A model generated the notes under the pieces. It was given only the letters and a program-made list of their open reading frames with translations. It was not told the DNA's origin and ran no database searches. The position numbers and the translations under genes are program-made. DNA of 64,000 nucleotides from Methylophaga sp. OBS1 (GTDB taxonomy: Bacteria > Pseudomonadota > Gammaproteobacteria > Nitrosococcales > Methylophagaceae), in assembly GCF_026319365.1 (NCBI RefSeq), contig NZ_JAPDMS010000001.1, positions 434,977 through 498,976 of the forward strand, read 5' to 3'. Position 1 is the first letter of the stretch; each line of letters opens with the position of its first letter. Shown here in pieces: positions 17,816-27,561 of the stretch.

Positions 17816-18442
17816 TTACAAGGCGCCTGACTGGCTGAGCAATTGATGAATCCGTTCAGCGAGCAGTCGATAACCGCTGGCATTCGGATGAATGGGGTCG
17901 GATTTCAACGTGTTTTCAGATTCAATCTCAACAATGATATTGTCTTCCAGGGGGACCTGCAGCGACTGCGCGACTTCCCGGTAAATTGGTGACGGCTTCA
18001 GAAACAAGCCTGGTTTGGGTACGGATAACATCACCACCTCAGCACCCTGCTGACGGATAAGTTGTATCATCTGAGTGAGGTTTTGTTTGAGCTCGACTTC
18101 GCTCAGTTTGCGAAGCAGGTCATTGCCACCATGACAGAGCAGAACCAGTTCTGGTTGGTGTTGTGTCAGTAAGGTTTCAATCCTGGCCAGGCCTTCGCGA
18201 CTGACCTCTCCCGGCACGCCAGCATTAATCACTGTTCGCCCGCTGAGCTCAGCCAATATGGCGGGATAGCTCTCCGTCTGGTGTTCTGCACCGGTTCCAT
18301 AGGTCAGGCTGTCACCAAAAGCCAGAATAACCGCTTCTTCGGATAGCGTGCGGAGCGATGCCTGGCTACTGTCGCCACAGGCAGCAAGCAAAGACAGGTT
18401 GAGGATCAGCAGCCAGCTGGTCAGCAGATGTCTCAGCCGCAT
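17816..18442 (-). CDS. SGNH/GDSL arylesterase lipoprotein (TesA-like)
   Basis: 208 residues. The signal sequence ends in the lipobox LLAAC. AFGDSLTYGTG carries the nucleophile serine (block I), GVPGEVS the block II glycine, GGND block III, and SDPIHPNASGY the catalytic Asp-x-x-His of block V. This is the TesA/arylesterase branch of SGNH hydrolases. These cleave thioesters, aryl esters or lysophospholipids in the periplasm. Here the lipobox, with Gly at +2, suggests membrane anchoring, whereas E. coli TesA is soluble. It follows tatD by two bases and is probably co-transcribed with it. Confidence 0.9.
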   Translation of the reverse strand: MRLRHLLTSWLLILNLSLLAACGDSSQASLRTLSEEAVILAFGDSLTYGTGAEHQTESYPAILAELSGRTVINAGVPGEVSREGLARIETLLTQHQPELVLLCHGGNDLLRKLSEVELKQNLTQMIQLIRQQGAEVVMLSVPKPGLFLKPSPIYREVAQSLQVPLEDNIIVEIESENTLKSDPIHPNASGYRLLAERIHQLLSQSGAL

Positions 18443-18444
18443 GC

Positions 18445-19218
18445 TTACTGAACCGTAGAAGGGAACAGGCGCTGGAAATTAGCCGTCGTGGTTGCTGCAA
18501 TGTTTTCGACTGTATCCCCGCGCAACTCGGCCAGAAACTCAGCCACATGTTTGACGAAAACCGGTTTATTGGTTTTACCTCGGTGTGGTACGGGCGCCAG
18601 GTAAGGGGAATCTGTTTCGATCAGCATCCGGTCCAGCGGCAACTTCTTAGCCACGTCCTGCAGTTCTCTCGCACTCTTGAAAGTGACAATGCCAGACAGC
18701 GAAATATAGAAACCGATGTCCAGAGCGCGTTTGGCGGTTTCCCAGTTTTCAGTGAAGCAGTGAATGATGCCGCCGGCTTTTTCAGCGTCTTCGTTCTCGA
18801 GAATACTCATCGTATCTTCGCGCGCTTCACGGGTATGAATAATTAATGGTTTCTGGGTTTTTTTAGCGGCTTCAATATGAACACGGAAACGATCACGCTG
18901 CCACTCCAGATCACCTTCACTGCGAAAATAATCAAGGCCGGTCTCGCCAATCGCGATGACTTTGGGGTGAGCAGCCTGTGCCACAAGCTCTTCAACAGTG
19001 AATTGTTCCTGCTCATCGACATTAGGATGAATGCCGACACTGGCAGTGACTTGCGGGAAGCTGTCTGCAATCGATTTCACTTCTGCGCAACTGGCTTTAT
19101 CAATCGCAATACAGAGAATGTGTTCAATACCGTTATCGCTGGCTTCACTCACCATGGCGTCAATACCGCCCGGCTCATCTGCCAGCATGTTGAGGTGACA
19201 ATGAGAGTCAATATACAT
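18445..19218 (-). CDS. tatD: TatD-family metal-dependent hydrolase
   Basis: 257 residues. The amidohydrolase-fold motifs are present: YIDSHCHLNML with the first metal histidines, GETGLDYFR with the glutamate ligand, PLIIHTREA, IHCFTENW and ETDSPYLAP with the last aspartate. It belongs to the YcfH/TatD group of 3'-5' DNA exonucleases or deoxyribonucleases. The order tmk-holB-pilZ-tatD is conserved in gammaproteobacteria and places it at the end of the fatty-acid and replication block. Confidence 0.93.
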   Translation of the reverse strand: MYIDSHCHLNMLADEPGGIDAMVSEASDNGIEHILCIAIDKASCAEVKSIADSFPQVTASVGIHPNVDEQEQFTVEELVAQAAHPKVIAIGETGLDYFRSEGDLEWQRDRFRVHIEAAKKTQKPLIIHTREAREDTMSILENEDAEKAGGIIHCFTENWETAKRALDIGFYISLSGIVTFKSARELQDVAKKLPLDRMLIETDSPYLAPVPHRGKTNKPVFVKHVAEFLAELRGDTVENIAATTTANFQRLFPSTVQ

Positions 19219-19257
19219 AAAAAATTCTTGAAAGCTTGATTGCGTAACGCGTGTGCG

Positions 19258-19611
19258 TTACATGGTGTAGGTGGCTTTATCGGATTTGAGCTTATCCACC
19301 AGATAATTTTCGATTTTACCCCGAACAACGGAAGCGCCCCCGTCGATATCACTGAAATGGACACCAATCCCCGCCGCTTGGTTGCCCTGTGCCCCGCGGG
19401 GTGTAATCCAGACAATATTGCCGGCCACGGGAAGCTTTTCAGCCTCATCCATCAGGGTCAACAGGATAAAAACCTCTTCACCGATCTGATAGCTCTTGTT
19501 GGTCGGTATAAACAGGCCACCATTTTTCAGAAACGGCATGTAAGAATGATAGAGCATATTCTGATCGGTGATTTTCAGTGACAGAATGCCCTTGCGTGGA
19601 TTCATTGCCAT
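19258..19611 (-). CDS. pilZ: Type IV pilus assembly protein PilZ
   Basis: 117 residues, the size of the founding PilZ protein. GGLFIPTNKSYQIGEEVFIL and VAGNIVWITPRGAQG fit the PilZ beta barrel. The N-terminus lacks the RxxxR arginines that bind cyclic di-GMP, as is known for true PilZ orthologues, which act in pilus assembly through FimX/PilB interactions. Position between holB and tatD supports orthology. The start follows holB by five bases. Confidence 0.92.
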   Translation of the reverse strand: MAMNPRKGILSLKITDQNMLYHSYMPFLKNGGLFIPTNKSYQIGEEVFILLTLMDEAEKLPVAGNIVWITPRGAQGNQAAGIGVHFSDIDGGASVVRGKIENYLVDKLKSDKATYTM

Positions 19612-19616
19612 GGCTG

Positions 19617-20600
19617 TTACCTTTGGGTTTCCTTGAGCTGATGAAGCTGATCAGCGTGCTGCATAACCGTCACCATAAAATCCTCTATTAACAATATCTT
19701 GTTCAGATTATTTTGAGATGATATTAACTTTATTGTGTTGCTGATGCAATCCATGATAGCCCAGTACTGACGCAGGATCACGCCCGGCACCGGCTCATCG
19801 CGAATGAGCAGATTGCTGATTTTAGTCTGCATCATCTGCTGAATCTGATACAGCACTGATTTCAAATCGAATTGTTGCCAATCAGCAGCCATTTGCACCG
19901 GGTTCGCTTTCGCCTGCATCAGCAGAGCAATGTCGTGAGTCACCTGCCGGCTTTGCTGCAGGCCCGCTTCGCCGGCAGCCATGGCAGCGAGCGGTGCGCC
20001 ATGACTCACTCTCAACAATGACAACCATTCATCCTCTGAGAACGACATATCCGTGTGCTGCAACCACGCCAGTGCCGCTTCCTTGTCAGGGGTCGGGATA
20101 GCCAATGTCTGACAACGGCTTTTTATGGTGATTGGCAGCTGCTGACGGTTTTCCGAGAGCAATATCAGCACAGATTCCGGCTGAGGTTCTTCCAGTAGCT
20201 TGAGCAGGCTGTTGAAGGCAGAGATATTCATCTGGTCCGCCGCGCTAATGAGCACCACCTTGCCGCGGGACACCTTGGGCATCAATGTCTGACTCTGTTT
20301 CAAATCACGTATTTGATCGACTTTGATCTGTTTGCCGGGCTCTTCGGGACTCACCGCTTTATAATCCGGATGGGAACCGGCAGCCAGAAGCTGACAGCTA
20401 TGGCAGTGCCCACAGGCATCAAACCCACTGTTGGTCTGGCTGCATAACAAACTGGCTATCAGCCTGTCTGCAAAAGCGCGCTTTCCCACACCGGCAATAC
20501 CTGAAATCAGCAGTGCATGCGGCATCCTCCCCTGCTGCTGCATCGCCTGCAGATGCTGCCAGGGCTTTTGGTGCCAGCTGTAATCAACATTAGCCATCAT
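19617..20600 (-). CDS. holB: DNA polymerase III delta-prime subunit
   Basis: 327 residues. The AAA+ clamp-loader fold is recognisable: GIAGVGKRAFADRL (P-loop-like), the four-cysteine zinc module CSQTNSGFDACGHCHSCQLL, and the SRC-motif equivalent KSRCQTLAIPTPD. As delta-prime it is the stator of the clamp loader and does not hydrolyse ATP. Its start overlaps the stop of tmk by four bases (ATGA), so the two are translationally coupled. Confidence 0.95.
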   Translation of the reverse strand: MMANVDYSWHQKPWQHLQAMQQQGRMPHALLISGIAGVGKRAFADRLIASLLCSQTNSGFDACGHCHSCQLLAAGSHPDYKAVSPEEPGKQIKVDQIRDLKQSQTLMPKVSRGKVVLISAADQMNISAFNSLLKLLEEPQPESVLILLSENRQQLPITIKSRCQTLAIPTPDKEAALAWLQHTDMSFSEDEWLSLLRVSHGAPLAAMAAGEAGLQQSRQVTHDIALLMQAKANPVQMAADWQQFDLKSVLYQIQQMMQTKISNLLIRDEPVPGVILRQYWAIMDCISNTIKLISSQNNLNKILLIEDFMVTVMQHADQLHQLKETQR

Positions 20601-21223
20601 GATGACAAAAGGGTCGTTAGGATGGTGGTGAGTTGTGCCTGAATGGCTTCAATATCCTGACTGGCGTCAATCCGTTTGATTCTATCCGGCTCTGTTTCAG
20701 CACGTTGCAGATAGCAGTCACGGATTTTTTCGAAGAAAGCCGACTTCTCCTGCTCGAAACGATCTTTCTGCTGTTGACGCTGGATAACCCGGGATTGACC
20801 GACCGAGACAGGCAGATCAAATAACAGCGTCAGATCCGTTTGAAGGCCTTGTAATGTCCAGTCAGAGATAGTCTGAATTCGCTTGCGATCTATGCCACGG
20901 CCCCCTCCCTGATAGGCAAAGGTCGCGTCAACAAAACGGTCGCATAATACCCAGTCGCCGCGTTCCAGTGCTGGCTTGATTTTCTGATGCAGATGCTCTG
21001 CTCTGGCGGCAAACATCAACAGCAATTCGGTATCTTCGCTCATGCCAGACTCGCGCGGGGCCAGCAATAATTCACGAATCTGTTCGCCCAGGTCAGTACC
21101 ACCAGGCTCACGACTCACGATCACTGTTTTGCCATTTGCTTCCAGAAAGTCACGGATAAAGCTGATTTGAGTGGATTTACCTGCGCCCTCAATACCTTCA
21201 ACACTGATGAATTTTCCGTTCAT
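20597..21223 (-). CDS. tmk: Thymidylate kinase
   Basis: 208 residues. The P-loop GIEGAGKST, the DRX-type motif (CDRFVDATFAYQGGGRG) and REPGGT identify a bacterial TMP kinase, which phosphorylates dTMP to dTDP. A LID region with QQQKDRFEQEK follows. It lies between mltG (two bases away) and holB (four-base overlap). Confidence 0.97.
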   Translation of the reverse strand: MNGKFISVEGIEGAGKSTQISFIRDFLEANGKTVIVSREPGGTDLGEQIRELLLAPRESGMSEDTELLLMFAARAEHLHQKIKPALERGDWVLCDRFVDATFAYQGGGRGIDRKRIQTISDWTLQGLQTDLTLLFDLPVSVGQSRVIQRQQQKDRFEQEKSAFFEKIRDCYLQRAETEPDRIKRIDASQDIEAIQAQLTTILTTLLSS

Positions 21224-21225
21224 GA

Positions 21226-22233
21226 TTACCTGAGTTGATAGCGTCTGACTGCCTGGTTATGTTCTTTTAAGGTCGCAGAAAACTTGTGTCGACCGTCTTC
21301 ACCGGTAGCAACAAAATACAAGCTGTCACCATCGGCCGGATGCAATGCAGCCTCAATCGACTCGATACTCGGGAGACAGATCGGTGATGGCGGCAGTCCA
21401 CCACGCGTGTATGTGTTGTAGGGCGTGTCACTGCGTAAATCTTTTCTACGCAGATTACCATCAAACGTTTCTCCAAGGCCATAAATCACCGTCGGATCAG
21501 TTTGCAGCCGCATACCTTTCTGCAAACGGCGAACAAAAACCCCGGCAATTTGCGGTCTTTCCTCAGCAATACCGGTTTCTTTCTCGATAATTGACGCCAT
21601 AATCAACGCTTCGTAGGGCGTGTCATAGGGCAGGTCTTCAGCACGGTTCTGCCAGGCCTGCTCCAAGCTCTCCTGCATTTGCTGATAGGCACGACGAAGG
21701 AAGGCGATATCAGTGGTACCTGAGGGGAAATGATAAGTTTCCGGCATGAACCAACCTTCACCATTTTTCTCCGGAGCGCGCAGTTCAGCCATAACCTTGT
21801 CCAGACTATGGGTATCCAGCGTTTTAACAATCTTCGGGTGCGCGTGCAGGCTCGTGATCATCTCCCGGGCAGTCATACCCTCGATGATGGTGAAGGCATT
21901 CATCACAACTTTGCCTGATACCAGTTTATCGAGAAACGCAGGTAGCGTAGTCTCAGCTTCTATCTGATACTCACCAGCTTTGATTTTATGCGCCTGATCA
22001 GTGAGACGGCCATAAACCTGTAAATAGATCGGTGGTAAATCCGTCAGCCCCAGTTGCTTCAAATCCTCGCTGATTTTTTTCAGGTTCGTGCCGGGTTCAA
22101 CGGTGTAGCTCATATCATTATCGAGCGCCAATGGTTCATTGAGAAAACGTTGATACTGCAGTGCAAAATAAGTGCAGACAGCGGCCACGATAGCCGCAGG
22201 TAATAAAACCTTAAATAACAGGGTCTTTGTCAT
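21226..22233 (-). CDS. mltG: Endolytic murein transglycosylase MltG
   Basis: 335 residues. An N-terminal membrane helix (about 7-25) anchors the protein in the inner membrane. A LysM-like region (TVEPGTNLKKISEDL) precedes the YceG catalytic domain with IIEKETGIAEERPQIAGVF, holding the catalytic glutamate, and MRLQTDPTVIYGLG. It cuts nascent glycan strands and sets their length. Its place between pabC and tmk is the conserved one. Confidence 0.96.
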   Translation of the reverse strand: MTKTLLFKVLLPAAIVAAVCTYFALQYQRFLNEPLALDNDMSYTVEPGTNLKKISEDLKQLGLTDLPPIYLQVYGRLTDQAHKIKAGEYQIEAETTLPAFLDKLVSGKVVMNAFTIIEGMTAREMITSLHAHPKIVKTLDTHSLDKVMAELRAPEKNGEGWFMPETYHFPSGTTDIAFLRRAYQQMQESLEQAWQNRAEDLPYDTPYEALIMASIIEKETGIAEERPQIAGVFVRRLQKGMRLQTDPTVIYGLGETFDGNLRRKDLRSDTPYNTYTRGGLPPSPICLPSIESIEAALHPADGDSLYFVATGEDGRHKFSATLKEHNQAVRRYQLR

Positions 22234-22234
22234 A

Positions 22235-23053
22235 TTAACGTTCGGCTTGTTTCAGCTCGGCTTGAAAACGACGGGTCAGCATGCCGTAAGGCCATTTCAG
22301 ATCGGTGTTCCAAAGATGTGTTATTGGCCAGATTTCAATAATGCTGTTGGTGAGAAAGACTTCATCAGCCTGTTCCAGATCATTGAGGCTCATGTTTTTT
22401 TCAGTAACAGGGATATCCAATTTTGAAGCCAACTTGATGACTTCGCCGCGCATAATTCCGGCAATGCCATTTTCTGCGATAGTTGGTGTCACTAACTGCC
22501 CGTTTTGAATCATAAACAGGTTACTCATCGTGCCTTCTACCAGCTTGTCGTTGATATCCAGCATCAGGCCTTCACGAATAGTGTGATCATCCCATTCACT
22601 GCGCGCCAGCACCTGCTCAAGACGATTGAGGTGTTTAATGCCGGCCAGTGCCGGGTTGATTCCCAGACGATGCTGGCACAGTCGGACTGTGATGCCCTGC
22701 TGGCAGCTTTCCGGATAGTCCGGCATGGGATGAGAGGAAATGATTCGAAGCGGTTCCGCTTCTTCTGGGGCCTTGTAACCGCGACCACCACTGCCGCGGG
22801 TGACCATGATTTTAATCACACTGTCTTCGGCTGTCTGGGCACAGACTGTGGCCAGTTCAACCTCAAGCTTATCCTTGTCGGCAAAATTAATCCCCAGCCG
22901 CTCACAGCCCCACATCAGGCGCTGCAGATGCGCGTTGAGAAACTCCAGCTTGCCCCGGCGAAAAGCCAGTGTTTCAAACAGACCGTCGCCATATTGCAGG
23001 CCACGGTCTGTCACAGGGATTCTGTTATCGGGTTGGCCGTTTATCAGAATCAC
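22235..23053 (-). CDS. pabC: Aminodeoxychorismate lyase
   Basis: 272 residues. It is a fold-type IV PLP enzyme: ILINGQ at the N-terminus, TDRGLQYGDGLFET, KHLNRLEQVLAR with the PLP-binding lysine, and LDINDKLVEGTMSNLF. This is the pattern of PabC rather than of branched-chain aminotransferases. It releases pyruvate from aminodeoxychorismate to give p-aminobenzoate for folate. It follows fabF by 17 bases and is one base from mltG, the usual gammaproteobacterial order. Confidence 0.95.
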   Translation of the reverse strand: MILINGQPDNRIPVTDRGLQYGDGLFETLAFRRGKLEFLNAHLQRLMWGCERLGINFADKDKLEVELATVCAQTAEDSVIKIMVTRGSGGRGYKAPEEAEPLRIISSHPMPDYPESCQQGITVRLCQHRLGINPALAGIKHLNRLEQVLARSEWDDHTIREGLMLDINDKLVEGTMSNLFMIQNGQLVTPTIAENGIAGIMRGEVIKLASKLDIPVTEKNMSLNDLEQADEVFLTNSIIEIWPITHLWNTDLKWPYGMLTRRFQAELKQAER

Positions 23054-23070
23054 TGAACGCTACTCTGGAT

Positions 23071-24312
23071 TCAGTTCAGCTTTTTGAAGATAACGGTACC
23101 ATTGGTGCCACCGAAACCGAATGAGTTCGACATGGCGACATTGATCGGCATTTGTCTCGCTGTATGCGGGACATAATCGAGGTCACAGGCTTCGTCAGGA
23201 TTATCCAGATTGATGGTGGGAGGCGCCACCTGATCACGAATCGACAAGACACTGAAGACAGCTTCGACACCACCGGCAGCACCTAACAGATGTCCAATCA
23301 TCGACTTGGTCGAGCTAACAGCGGTTTTGGATGCAGCATCACCCAGCGCCTGTTTAATAGCCATGGTTTCTGCGACGTCACCTGCCGGCGTCGAAGTACC
23401 ATGCGCATTGATGTAGTCAATTTCATCTGCATTCAGTCCAGCATCTTTCATCGCATTTTTCATGCAACGGGCCGCACCTTCACCACCCTGAGACGGCATG
23501 GTCATATGATAGGCATCACTGCTCATCCCGGAGCCGATGAGTTCGGCATAAATATTCGCCCCACGTTTAACCGCATGCTCGTATTCTTCCAGAACCAGCA
23601 CACCGGCACCATCACCCAGCACAAAGCCATCACGGTCTTTATCCCAGGGACGGCTGGCTGCCTGTGGGTCATCATTGCGGGTCGACAAGGCGCGAGCAGC
23701 AGCAAAGCCACCCAGACCGGTTTTAGAAGTCGCCATTTCCGCACCACCGGCGATCATCACATCGGCTTCGCCGTACTGAATCATGCGACCTGCAGCAGAA
23801 ATACAGTGGGTGCCCGTCGAACAGGCAGTAACGATAGCGGTGTTGGGCCCTTTCAAACCATACATGATCGACAGGTTACCGGAGATCATGTTGATGATAT
23901 TGCTGGGGACAAAGAACGGAGAAATTTTGCGTGGACCACCACTGAGATAATTGTCATAACCGGCTTCAATACCTGGCAAGCCACCAATGCCCGAGCCAAT
24001 GACTACACCAATACGTTCCGCATTGTCTTCTGTGACCTCCAGACCGGCATCTTCAATGGCCTCTTTGGCGGCGGCAATGCCGTAATGGATGAAGGTATCC
24101 ATTTTCTTGGCATCTTTTTTAGGAATGACGCTGGTGACGTCAAAATTTTTGACGCTGGCACCGAAATGGACACTGAAATCCGACACGTCAAACAAAGTCA
24201 GTGGTGCGACACCGCTTTTACCAGCAACAATATTTTCCCAGCTTTCTTTGACTGTCAGGCCAACAGGTGTGACGGCACCCAGACCAGTCACCACAACACG
24301 TCTTTTAGACAT
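23071..24312 (-). CDS. fabF: 3-oxoacyl-ACP synthase II
   Basis: 413 residues. The thiolase-fold condensing enzyme has the catalytic cysteine in TACSTGTHC and the two histidines in [11 protein letters not shown] and [13 protein letters not shown]. The Cys-His-His triad marks the elongating enzymes FabF/FabB, and the length and neighbourhood (acpP-fabF-pabC) point to FabF. It extends acyl-ACP with malonyl-ACP and is needed for temperature control of unsaturated fatty acids in model species. A hairpin at 24466 lies between it and acpP. Confidence 0.97.
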   Translation of the reverse strand: MSKRRVVVTGLGAVTPVGLTVKESWENIVAGKSGVAPLTLFDVSDFSVHFGASVKNFDVTSVIPKKDAKKMDTFIHYGIAAAKEAIEDAGLEVTEDNAERIGVVIGSGIGGLPGIEAGYDNYLSGGPRKISPFFVPSNIINMISGNLSIMYGLKGPNTAIVTACSTGTHCISAAGRMIQYGEADVMIAGGAEMATSKTGLGGFAAARALSTRNDDPQAASRPWDKDRDGFVLGDGAGVLVLEEYEHAVKRGANIYAELIGSGMSSDAYHMTMPSQGGEGAARCMKNAMKDAGLNADEIDYINAHGTSTPAGDVAETMAIKQALGDAASKTAVSSTKSMIGHLLGAAGGVEAVFSVLSIRDQVAPPTINLDNPDEACDLDYVPHTARQMPINVAMSNSFGFGGTNGTVIFKKLN

Positions 24313-24465
24313 CAGGATTACCCCTTAAAACCTATACTCACTCAAGATAAGATTGTCGCATTGCAATCAGTTCAAGGCACTGAAGACGGTCACAAACCGG
24401 GATTGCATAAGTCAGTGATAACGAATGCAGCAATATTATCTTGATAGAGCACTGCTATACACAAC

Positions 24466-24501
24466 ATAGCCGCCTAGCGTGCACGCACACTAGACGGCTA
24501 T
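24466..24501 (-). terminator. Hairpin between acpP and fabF, possible partial terminator
   Basis: ATAGCCG and CGGCTAT (24466-24472 / 24495-24501) form the outer stem and CTAG/CTAG with GTG/CAC the inner one, closing on CACG with small mismatches. The bases after it on the minus strand (TTGTGTATAG) are not a clean T-run. It probably lowers rather than stops read-through from acpP to fabF. That would fit the need for much more acyl carrier protein than FabF. Confidence 0.5.
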
Positions 24502-24520
24502 CTTTAAGCGGTCAGCTATA

Positions 24521-24757
24521 TTAAGACTGGTGAGCGTTAATATATGCAACAGCTTCTTTGACTGTGGTGATTTTCTCAGCTTCTTCGTCTGGAATTTCAC
24601 ATTCAAATGCTTCTTCCAGCGCCATGACTAGTTCTACTGTGTCCAGAGAGTCAGCGCCCAGGTCGTCGATAAATGAAGCGTCAGCAGTGACTTCATCTGC
24701 ATTCACGCCCAGCTGCTCAACAACGATTTCTCTTACGCGAGCTTCGATATCACTCAT
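24521..24757 (-). CDS. acpP: Acyl carrier protein
   Basis: 78 residues, strongly acidic. [18 protein letters not shown] carries the serine (Ser37) that receives phosphopantetheine. The length and sequence are those of the housekeeping AcpP. It lies between fabG and fabF with 141 and 208 untranslated bases on either side, more than elsewhere in this block, consistent with its own promoter and high expression. Confidence 0.98.
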   Translation of the reverse strand: MSDIEARVREIVVEQLGVNADEVTADASFIDDLGADSLDTVELVMALEEAFECEIPDEEAEKITTVKEAVAYINAHQS

Positions 24758-24898
24758 AACTAATGTTTCCTTTGGTGGTTAATACATCAAACAATGTGCA
24801 GGCATTTTATAGTGCCAGCACCATGGAGACAAGCTAAACGCCGGCAGGCGCCACTGTCTCGTCAATAAAAATCAGTGCTGTCAGACGCTTAGCGCTGA

Positions 24899-25642
24899 TT
24901 AACTCATATACATCCCGCCGTTAACATGCAGGGTTTCACCTGTAATGTAAGCGGCACTCGGGCTGGCCAGGAAGCTGACCGCCGCCGCAATTTCTTCCGG
25001 CTCGCCCAGGCGTTTGACCGGCACCTGCTCCAGCAGCGCCGTTTTATGCGCCTCAGCTAGACCACTGGTCATATCGGTATCGATAAAACCTGGCGCGACA
25101 GTGTTGACTGTAATACCGCGGGCGCCAACCTCGCGAGCCAGCGATTTACTGAAACCAATCACACCGGCTTTCGCTGCCGCGTAGTTGGACTGGCCGGCAT
25201 TGCCCATGGCACCGACTACTGAGGTGATGGTGATGATTCTGCCCCAGCGGGCTTTGGTCATCGCACGCAAGCAACGCTTGCTGAGTTTGAAGATCGGCGT
25301 CAGATTGGTGTTGATAATGTCATCCCACTCTTCATCCTTCATCCGCATCAACAGATTGTCGCGGGTAATACCGGCGTTATTCACCAGGATATCGGGCGCC
25401 CCGAACTCTGTTTCGATGGCAGCAACAATGGATTCTATAGCCTCACCATCGGTGACATTGAGAACAACACCTTTGCCGTTAATGCCGGCTTCTTTGAGGA
25501 AGCTGCTGATAGTCTCAGCACCACTATTGGAAGTTGCAGTGCCCACCACAGTGGCACCCTGCTCTCCCAAGCTCAGTGCGATTGCGCGGCCAATACCGCG
25601 GGTAGCGCCGGTTACCAGCGCAACTTTACCTTCCAGGCTCAT
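24899..25642 (-). CDS. fabG: 3-oxoacyl-ACP reductase
   Basis: 247 residues. Short-chain dehydrogenase with the TGATRGIGRAIA NADP loop, NNAG, catalytic Ser (TSVVGAMGNAGQ), Tyr and Lys (YAAAKAG), and the C-terminal GETLHVNGGMYM typical of FabG. It reduces 3-oxoacyl-ACP with NADPH. Start and the fabD stop share one base, indicating tight coupling. Confidence 0.97.
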   Translation of the reverse strand: MSLEGKVALVTGATRGIGRAIALSLGEQGATVVGTATSNSGAETISSFLKEAGINGKGVVLNVTDGEAIESIVAAIETEFGAPDILVNNAGITRDNLLMRMKDEEWDDIINTNLTPIFKLSKRCLRAMTKARWGRIITITSVVGAMGNAGQSNYAAAKAGVIGFSKSLAREVGARGITVNTVAPGFIDTDMTSGLAEAHKTALLEQVPVKRLGEPEEIAAAVSFLASPSAAYITGETLHVNGGMYMS

Positions 25643-26583
25643 TATCCTTCTCCCACAGCTTGTTGTAATTTTTCCAGTGTGACCGGATCAAATACCGGTA
25701 ATGCATTCAGCGTCTTATCGATGCGTTTATTGAGGCCGGCAAGGACTTTACCCGGTCCGCTCTCAACCACGGTGTCGACGCTCTGATTCGCCAACCATTG
25801 GATTGTCTCCACCCAGCGTACCGGGCTGTGTAACTGCTGTGCCAGCAACGCTTTCAACTCAGAGATATCCTTTGCTGCAGTCACGCTGGCGTTATGAATC
25901 ACCGGCGTAGATGGCATGCGTAGATCAATTTTGTCCAGTTCCGCAGCAAGTTGTTCAGCAGCCGGCTTCATCAGTTCACAATGCGATGGCACGCTGACCG
26001 GCAATTGCAGGGCACGTTTGGCCCCTTTCTCTGTTGCCAGTGCAATGGCCTGTTTGACGGCAGGCGAGCTGCCGGCAATCACAACCTGTCCGGGAGAGTT
26101 GAAATTGACCGCTTCAACAATGCCTTGCGCGGAAGCTTCAGCACACAATGCGCGAACCAGGTCATCATCCAGCCCCAGGATCGCTGCCATGGCACCTTCA
26201 CCTGCGGGTACCGCCTGTTGCATAAACTGACCACGCTTTTCCACCAGTTTGACAGCATCGACAAAATCAATGGCATCAGCGGCAACCAGCGCAGTATATT
26301 CACCCAGGCTGTGACCGGCGAAATAGGCAGGCTTCAGGTCAGACATCGATTGCCAGACACGCCAAACTGCGACACCCGCGGTGAGCATGACAGGTTGGGT
26401 ACGATCAGTCTGGTTTAACTGTTCTTCCGGACCTTCCTGAGTGAGCTTCCAAAGGTCGTAACCGAGTGCGTCTGACGCTTGCTGAAAAGTCTCTCTAACC
26501 AGGCTGTATTCAGTGGCCAGACCAGCAAGCATGCCGACTGACTGTGAACCCTGCCCAGGGAAAACGAATGCTGATTTCATCAA
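25642..26583 (-). CDS. fabD: Malonyl-CoA:ACP transacylase
   Basis: 313 residues. FPGQGSQSVGM at the N-terminus, GHSLGEYTALVAA with the nucleophile serine, and the later histidine in SVPSHCELM make the Ser-His dyad of FabD. It loads malonate onto ACP. It sits between fabH and fabG in the plsX-fabHDG order. Confidence 0.97.
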   Translation of the reverse strand: MMKSAFVFPGQGSQSVGMLAGLATEYSLVRETFQQASDALGYDLWKLTQEGPEEQLNQTDRTQPVMLTAGVAVWRVWQSMSDLKPAYFAGHSLGEYTALVAADAIDFVDAVKLVEKRGQFMQQAVPAGEGAMAAILGLDDDLVRALCAEASAQGIVEAVNFNSPGQVVIAGSSPAVKQAIALATEKGAKRALQLPVSVPSHCELMKPAAEQLAAELDKIDLRMPSTPVIHNASVTAAKDISELKALLAQQLHSPVRWVETIQWLANQSVDTVVESGPGKVLAGLNKRIDKTLNALPVFDPVTLEKLQQAVGEG

Positions 26584-26598
26584 AAACCCTCTGAATGA

Positions 26599-27561
26599 TC
26601 AGTATTGAATGAGTGCTGAGCCCCAGGTGAATCCGCCACCAAAAGCTTCAAATAATAAAGTTTCGCCACGCTTGATTCGACCATCACGCACTGCCACATC
26701 GAGTGCCAGAGGAATGGAAGCAGCCGAGGTATTACCGTGTTCATCGACAGTGACCACGACATGATCCATCGACATATTGAGTTTACGTGCCGTGGCGGCA
26801 ATGATACGGATATTGGCCTGATGCGGAATCAACCAGTCCACATCTTTTTTATCCATGTTGTTGGCTTCCAGCGTTTCATCGACAATCGTACTCAATGTCC
26901 TGACGGCCACTTTAAAGACTTCGTTACCCTGCATATCGACATAAGCCGTGTCTTCATTGAAGTCACGTGAACCCGGACCGGTAGGCACATGCAACAACTG
27001 GTTAAAATTACCATCAGAGTGAATGTGCGTAGACAGAATGCCCGGTTCTTGTGAAGCTTGCAGCACCACAGCGCCAGCCCCATCACCAAACAGCACGCAG
27101 GTGTTACGGTCTGTCCAATCTATAATGCGGGAAAAAGCTTCGGCACCGATAACCAGTACGTTGTTGACACCGCCAGCCTTGATGAATTTATCCGCAACAG
27201 TTAAAGCGTAAACGAAGCCCGTGCAGACAGCCTGAATGTCGAAAGCAGGACAACCGCCGATCCCGAGTTTTTCCTGAAGCAGTGAAGCGGTGCTGGGGAA
27301 AATTCGGGTCGGCGTTGTGGTTGCCACGATAATGAGGTCAATATCATTCTTAGTGATATCCGCCGCTTCCAGGGCTTTCAGCGCTGCCTGGTAAGCCAGA
27401 TCGGTCGTGGTTTCATCATCAGCGACGATATGGCGTTTTTTGATACCGGTGCGTTCAGTGATCCATTGATCACTGGTCTCAACCATCTTCTCAAGATCGT
27501 GGTTGGTCAGCACCTTTTCAGGCAGATAGCTACCGGTGCCGGCAATACGTGAATAGATCAC
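26599..27561 (-). CDS. fabH: 3-oxoacyl-ACP synthase III
   Basis: 320 residues. The triad is Cys in [12 protein letters not shown], His in [10 protein letters not shown] and Asn in [13 protein letters not shown], which is the Cys-His-Asn set of the initiating condensing enzyme. It joins acetyl-CoA to malonyl-ACP. The start overlaps the plsX stop by four bases (ATGA). Confidence 0.97.
   Translation of the reverse strand: MIYSRIAGTGSYLPEKVLTNHDLEKMVETSDQWITERTGIKKRHIVADDETTTDLAYQAALKALEAADITKNDIDLIIVATTTPTRIFPSTASLLQEKLGIGGCPAFDIQAVCTGFVYALTVADKFIKAGGVNNVLVIGAEAFSRIIDWTDRNTCVLFGDGAGAVVLQASQEPGILSTHIHSDGNFNQLLHVPTGPGSRDFNEDTAYVDMQGNEVFKVAVRTLSTIVDETLEANNMDKKDVDWLIPHQANIRIIAATARKLNMSMDHVVVTVDEHGNTSAASIPLALDVAVRDGRIKRGETLLFEAFGGGFTWGSALIQY

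Noticed and set aside
22505..23056. 183-residue plus-strand reading frame
   Set aside because: Antisense to pabC, which has all family motifs.
23290..24444. 384-residue plus-strand reading frame
   Set aside because: It is antisense to fabF for nearly its whole length. It has biased Gly/Thr/His content typical of a shadow frame, and no ribosome-binding site.
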